A stretch of DNA of 64,000 nucleotides from contig NZ_JACJVJ010000001.1 of assembly GCF_014237875.1 (NCBI RefSeq), positions 1,662,501 through 1,726,500 on the forward strand. The letters run 5' to 3'. The position numbers and the translations under genes were made by a program. The notes beneath the pieces were generated by a model. That model saw only the letters and a program-made list of their open reading frames with translations. It made no database searches and was not told where the DNA came from. Origin of the DNA: Parasphingopyxis marina (lineage in GTDB: Bacteria; Pseudomonadota; Alphaproteobacteria; Sphingomonadales; Sphingomonadaceae). Below, piece after piece: positions 60,441-64,000 of this stretch. Within the stretch, counting starts at the first letter, position 1, and each line of letters opens with the position of its first letter.

Positions 60441-62096
60441 TCAGCCTGTCCGACGAAGCTTGCGGAGTTCCTCCATCGCTTCCTTGGCGATTTCCTCGCT
60501 CGAACGCGCGGTCAGCATGTCCAGATCGGCCAGCATCCTGCGGGTCTTGCCGATCGCCATCGGCTTGCCGAAATGCCAGCCCTGGCCCGCCATGTTGCCG
60601 AGGCCTTTCAGGATATCGGCGATCTTTTCGTCCTCGATGCCCTCGGCCGTGATCGGCATGCCGAGACTGGTGCCGAGACGGGTGATCGCGTCGACGATTG
60701 CCGCGCTTTCGCTGTCCTTGTTGATCGAGGTGACGAAGCTGCGATCGATCTTGATCCGGTCGAAGGGCAGGGCGCGCAGATGCGCAAGGCTGGAATAGCC
60801 GGTGCCGAAATCGTCGAGCGCAACGCGGATGCCCTGATTTTTGAGGCTGGTGATGATCGACTGGGCGATGCCGAGATTGTCGAACAGCGCGGTTTCGGTG
60901 ATCTCGATCTCGAGCCGGTTGGCCGGGAAGTTGGTTTCCGTCAGCAGCTTGATGATCTTCTGGGCGAGCCAGGGATCCTTGAGCTGCGCCGGCGAAATAT
61001 TGACCGAAAGCGAAATTTGCGGGTCCCAGTCGCGGCCTTCGATAAAGGCGCGGCGCATCACGCATTCGGAAAGCTCCGCGATCAGGCCGCATTCTTCCGC
61101 AACGGTGATGAACTGGTCGGGCATGATCACGCCCTGTTCGGGATGTTCCCAACGGGCGAGCACTTCGAAACCGTGCAGGCGGCCGGTCATCAGATCGACC
61201 TGCGGCTCGTAATAGGGCGCGAACTCGCCGGCCGGAATGCCCTGGCGCATGCCCGCTTCGACGCGGTTGCGCTCTTCGAGCAGCCTTTCCATGCTGCCGT
61301 CGAACCAGACGGCGCGGTTCTTGCCCTGCCGCTTGGCCGCGTACATGGCGATATCGGCGCGGCGCAGAAGCGTCTCGACGCTGTTGCAATCATGATCCGA
61401 CCGCGCGACGCCCACCGACGCGCTCGTCTGGATCGACTGGTTTTCGATCATGAAGGGCTGCGAAACACGTTCGATCAGTTCGTCCGCGATCGCATCGACG
61501 GCGGAGGGATTGGCGGCGTCGAACTGGAAGGCTGCCGCAAACTCGTCGCCGCCCAGCCGGGCGCAGAGCGCCGATCCCGGCATCGTTTCGACGATCCGTT
61601 TGCCGACCTCGCGGAGCAGGAAATCGCCGATATGGTGGCCGTTGAGATCGTTGACATATTTGAAGCTGTCGAGATCGATCACGAACATCGCGACGACCTT
61701 GTTGCGCGCACCGGCCTTGTTGATGAGGTCGCCCGCTTCGCTGGCGAGCGCCCGGCGATTGAGGAAACCAGTCAGCGGGTCGCGCGAAGCCAGCAGTTTT
61801 GCACGCTTCGCCGCTTCGGCATGTTCGGCGATCTGTTCGGTCACTTCGTTATGGTGACGCCAGCCGATCAGGATCAGCGCGATATTGAGGAGCAGCGCGA
61901 CCGCAAGAATGGGATCGCGCTTGGTGGCGGTGCCGGCGATGATGTTGCCGACGACTTCGCCGCCGAGCGCGGCGAACATGAGGATCGCCGCCATCGCGAT
62001 GGCGGCGGATATGAGGCTGCGGGGCTGTTCTTCAACAGCGACAGGGTCCACCGGTGCCGGTTCGGGAACCGGCTCTGAAGTCTCGGCGTCGCTCAT
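60441..62096 (-). CDS. Membrane GGDEF-EAL c-di-GMP enzyme
   Basis: 551-residue protein with two membrane helices (about 29-52 and 62-78), a cytoplasmic diguanylate cyclase domain with intact GGDEF at 182-186, and an EAL phosphodiesterase domain (EVLARWEHP near 316, DDFGTGYSSL, KIDRSFV). Both sets of active residues look intact, so either activity is possible; there is no RxxD inhibitory site just before the GGDEF. No sensor domain is present apart from the membrane part. Divergent from ffh. Confidence 0.92.
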   Translation of the reverse strand: MSDAETSEPVPEPAPVDPVAVEEQPRSLISAAIAMAAILMFAALGGEVVGNIIAGTATKRDPILAVALLLNIALILIGWRHHNEVTEQIAEHAEAAKRAKLLASRDPLTGFLNRRALASEAGDLINKAGARNKVVAMFVIDLDSFKYVNDLNGHHIGDFLLREVGKRIVETMPGSALCARLGGDEFAAAFQFDAANPSAVDAIADELIERVSQPFMIENQSIQTSASVGVARSDHDCNSVETLLRRADIAMYAAKRQGKNRAVWFDGSMERLLEERNRVEAGMRQGIPAGEFAPYYEPQVDLMTGRLHGFEVLARWEHPEQGVIMPDQFITVAEECGLIAELSECVMRRAFIEGRDWDPQISLSVNISPAQLKDPWLAQKIIKLLTETNFPANRLEIEITETALFDNLGIAQSIITSLKNQGIRVALDDFGTGYSSLAHLRALPFDRIKIDRSFVTSINKDSESAAIVDAITRLGTSLGMPITAEGIEDEKIADILKGLGNMAGQGWHFGKPMAIGKTRRMLADLDMLTARSSEEIAKEAMEELRKLRRTG

Positions 62097-62258
62097 ATAC
62101 TTTTGTCCCCATTCGAAGGGGGATATGTGGCATAAACGGAGTGAAGACCGGGTTAATATCGGGAAAATGCGCCAGGGCCTTGTAAAAGGCTGGAATCGGC
62201 AGTATTTGGCCGCCATCAGTTCCGTCAGGAATGCATTGGAAGCGCCATAGGCGCGCGC

Positions 62259-62291
62259 TGGCCGGCGAGGTTTCGCCCGCTGGCGTTTTTT
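62259..62291 (+). terminator. Terminator-like hairpin in the ffh leader
   Basis: GGCCGGCGAGG and CCCGCTGGC form an imperfect stem around TTTCG, followed by six T at 62286-62291, just 33 bases before the ffh start. The position suggests an attenuator, but the stem has a mismatch. Confidence 0.35.
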
Positions 62292-62323
62292 GCGTTTCGC
62301 CCGGAACGGGAAGGATAGAAGCG

Positions 62324-63778
62324 ATGTTCGACAGTCTCAGCGACCGGCTTGGCGGCGTATTCGACCGCCTGAAGGGCCGTGGTGCGCTCAGCGAAGCCGA
62401 TGTCCGCGCGGCGATGCGCGAAGTCCGCATCGCGCTGCTCGAAGCCGATGTCGCGCTGCCCGTCGCCCGCGACTTCGTTGAAAACGTCACCGAACAGGCG
62501 GTCGGCCAGCAGGTTCTGAAATCGGTCACGCCGGGCCAGCAGGTTGTGAAGATCGTCAACGATGCGCTGGTCGCGATGCTCGGCGCGGAAGCCGTGGAAC
62601 TCAATCTCGCGGGTACCCCGCCCAATGTCATCATGATGGTCGGGCTCCAGGGTTCGGGCAAGACGACCACGACCGCGAAGATCGCCAAGCGGCTCACTGA
62701 AAAGGACCGCAAGAAGGTCATGATGGCGTCGCTCGACGTCAATCGCCCGGCCGCGCAGGAGCAGCTTGCCGTGCTTGGCACGCAGACCGAAGTCGCGACC
62801 CTTCCGATCGTCCAGGGCCAGACGCCCGTCGACATCGCCAAGCGCGCGCTTCAGGCGGCAAAGCTTCAGGGCTTTGACGTCGTTCTGCTCGATACCGCGG
62901 GCCGCCTTCACGTCGACCAGCAGCTGATGAACGAGATGAAGGCGGTGGCCGACGTTTCCGAGCCGGAGGAAATCCTGCTCGTCGTCGATGCGCTGACCGG
63001 CCAGGATGCGGTCAACGTCGCGCAGAACTTTACCGAGCAGGTACCGCTCTCGGGTGTCGTGCTGACCCGTATGGACGGCGATGCGCGGGGCGGTGCGGCG
63101 CTTTCGATGCGCGCGGTTACCGGCAAGCCGATCAAGTTCGTGGGCACCGGCGAAAAGCTCGACGGGCTCGAGCAATTCCATCCCGAACGCGTCGCTGGCC
63201 GCATCCTTGGCATGGGCGACGTCGTCAGCCTCGTCGAAAGGGCGGCCGAAACGGTCGAGAAAGACGAGGCCGAAGCGTTCGCCAAGAAGATGGCGAAGGG
63301 CCAGTTCGACATGAACGACCTGCGCACCCAGCTTCAGCAGATGCAGCGGATGGGCGGCCTTGGCGCGCTGGCCGGCATGCTGCCAGGGATGAAAAAGGCG
63401 CAGGCCGCGATGGCGCAGTCGAATATGGACGACAAGGTGCTCGTCCATATGGATGCGATGATCGGGTCGATGACCCGGGAAGAACGCTCGAAACCGGCGC
63501 TTCTCAACGCCAAGCGCAAGATCCGGATCGCCAAGGGCTCGGGCACGACCGTCCAGGAAGTGAACAAGCTCCTCAAGATGCACAAGGAAATGTCGACGGC
63601 GATGAAGCGCATCAAGAAGATGGGCGGCCTCAAGGGGCTCATGAAGATGTTCGGCGGCGGCGCGATGCCCGAAGCCGGGGAAGGCGGCGGCCAGATGCCG
63701 CAGGGCGGTATGCCCGGCCTTCCCGGAATGCCGGGGCAGGGCATTCCTCCCGGGCTCGACAAATTATTGAAGCGATAG
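62324..63778 (+). CDS. ffh: Signal recognition particle protein Ffh
   Basis: Protein subunit of SRP, 484 residues, binding signal peptides and the SRP RNA. The NG domain has [15 protein letters not shown] near 105, [24 protein letters not shown] and [13 protein letters not shown]. The M domain is methionine-rich ([29 protein letters not shown]), with a Gly/Pro/Met-rich tail. Its RNA partner is at 34857 and its receptor at 57370. rpsP follows after 40 bases, the usual order. Confidence 0.96.
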   Translation: MFDSLSDRLGGVFDRLKGRGALSEADVRAAMREVRIALLEADVALPVARDFVENVTEQAVGQQVLKSVTPGQQVVKIVNDALVAMLGAEAVELNLAGTPPNVIMMVGLQGSGKTTTTAKIAKRLTEKDRKKVMMASLDVNRPAAQEQLAVLGTQTEVATLPIVQGQTPVDIAKRALQAAKLQGFDVVLLDTAGRLHVDQQLMNEMKAVADVSEPEEILLVVDALTGQDAVNVAQNFTEQVPLSGVVLTRMDGDARGGAALSMRAVTGKPIKFVGTGEKLDGLEQFHPERVAGRILGMGDVVSLVERAAETVEKDEAEAFAKKMAKGQFDMNDLRTQLQQMQRMGGLGALAGMLPGMKKAQAAMAQSNMDDKVLVHMDAMIGSMTREERSKPALLNAKRKIRIAKGSGTTVQEVNKLLKMHKEMSTAMKRIKKMGGLKGLMKMFGGGAMPEAGEGGGQMPQGGMPGLPGMPGQGIPPGLDKLLKR

Positions 63779-63818
63779 ATTTTTTACAGTTCAGTTCAGA
63801 TCAGAAGGAAACAAGACA

Positions 63819-64000
63819 ATGGCAGTTGCAATCCGGCTTTCGCGCGGTGGCGCGAAGAAGCGGCCTTATTACAAGATCGTCGTTACCGACTCGCGCAAGG
63901 CGCGCGACGGCAAGTTCATCGAGCGTATCGGCAGCTACAACCCGCTGCTCGGCAAGGACGATCCCGATCGCGTGAAGCTCGATACGGATCGCGCCAAGCA
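63819..64000 (+). CDS. rpsP: Ribosomal protein S16, 5' part
   Basis: The first 60 or so residues of small-subunit protein S16 are visible: [26 protein letters not shown]..., the highly conserved start. AAGGAAACAAGACA precedes the ATG. The gene runs off the right edge, so its end is not seen. It follows ffh, a common arrangement with rimM and trmD expected next. Confidence 0.93.
   Translation, partial: MAVAIRLSRGGAKKRPYYKIVVTDSRKARDGKFIERIGSYNPLLGKDDPDRVKLDTDRAK

Overview
The window is a gene-dense, GC-rich (roughly two-thirds G+C by eye) bacterial chromosome segment. Gene content and order point to an alphaproteobacterium, most likely a member of the Sphingomonadales: a short ProS, ChpT beside a che cluster, rluD-rpoH, dnaX-ybaB, an ETF-QO gene, a heme-free SRP set and a Psp system with a sigma-54 promoter. 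The genus cannot be fixed from sequence reading alone. Apart from one AT-richer desaturase gene the composition is uniform, and I see no insertion sequence, prophage, CRISPR array, rRNA or tRNA gene.

Layout. 0.4-9.2 kb: proS, a LolC/E-type permease with lolD, glutathione peroxidase, a CapA-like exported protein and dnaE. 9.3-15.8 kb: an acyl-CoA synthetase, a PA0069-type radical SAM protein, a lipoprotein, then moaB, a lytic transglycosylase and a uracil-DNA glycosylase on the minus strand. 16-20.1 kb: ETF-QO, a large exported TPR protein and ispE. 20.3-30.2 kb: DUF885 hydrolase, an enoyl-CoA hydratase-like gene, an N-formylglutamate amidohydrolase, ilvD, a lipoprotein, nnrD/nnrE fusion, two MAPEG proteins, a threonine dehydratase-like enzyme and an alpha/beta hydrolase. 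30.3-33.8 kb: a tightly overlapping operon of two cysteine desulfurase homologues, a 2Fe-2S ferredoxin and a class A beta-lactamase carrying carbapenemase-type residues. 33.8-35.3 kb: an atypical desaturase, the SRP RNA gene and two kinds of repeat.

35.3-40.9 kb: dnaX, ybaB, a small membrane protein, mtgA, rpoH, rluD and a JAMM protease. 40.9-46.8 kb: chpT followed by cheA-cheW-cheY-cheB-cheR, with a CtrA-like box in front of cheA. 46.9-50 kb: an AmpD-like amidase, RNase P RNA, DUF4282, a Yip1-like protein, a J-domain protein and a SufE. 50.2-54.6 kb: the most interesting locus, a minus-strand psp operon read from a clear sigma-54 promoter. It encodes a 58-residue exported peptide, PspA, PspB, PspC and then five small one-helix proteins. 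Four of these share a C-terminal coiled-coil motif with PspB and PspC, and the fifth has a degenerate version. Divergent pspF lies across an intergenic region holding an IHF-like site and a palindrome. 54.6-64 kb: two paralogous exported TPR proteins, sodB, yciB, ftsY, mtaB, dapF, a GGDEF-EAL protein, ffh and the start of rpsP.

Working together. The window holds the complete core of the SRP pathway (SRP RNA, Ffh, FtsY). It also carries several envelope-maintenance functions: Lol export, murein synthases and lytic enzymes, and Psp. Two control systems are present: ChpT with the Che proteins, and RpoH. Starts were chosen from family length, ribosome-binding sites and overlaps; where they are uncertain the entry says so.
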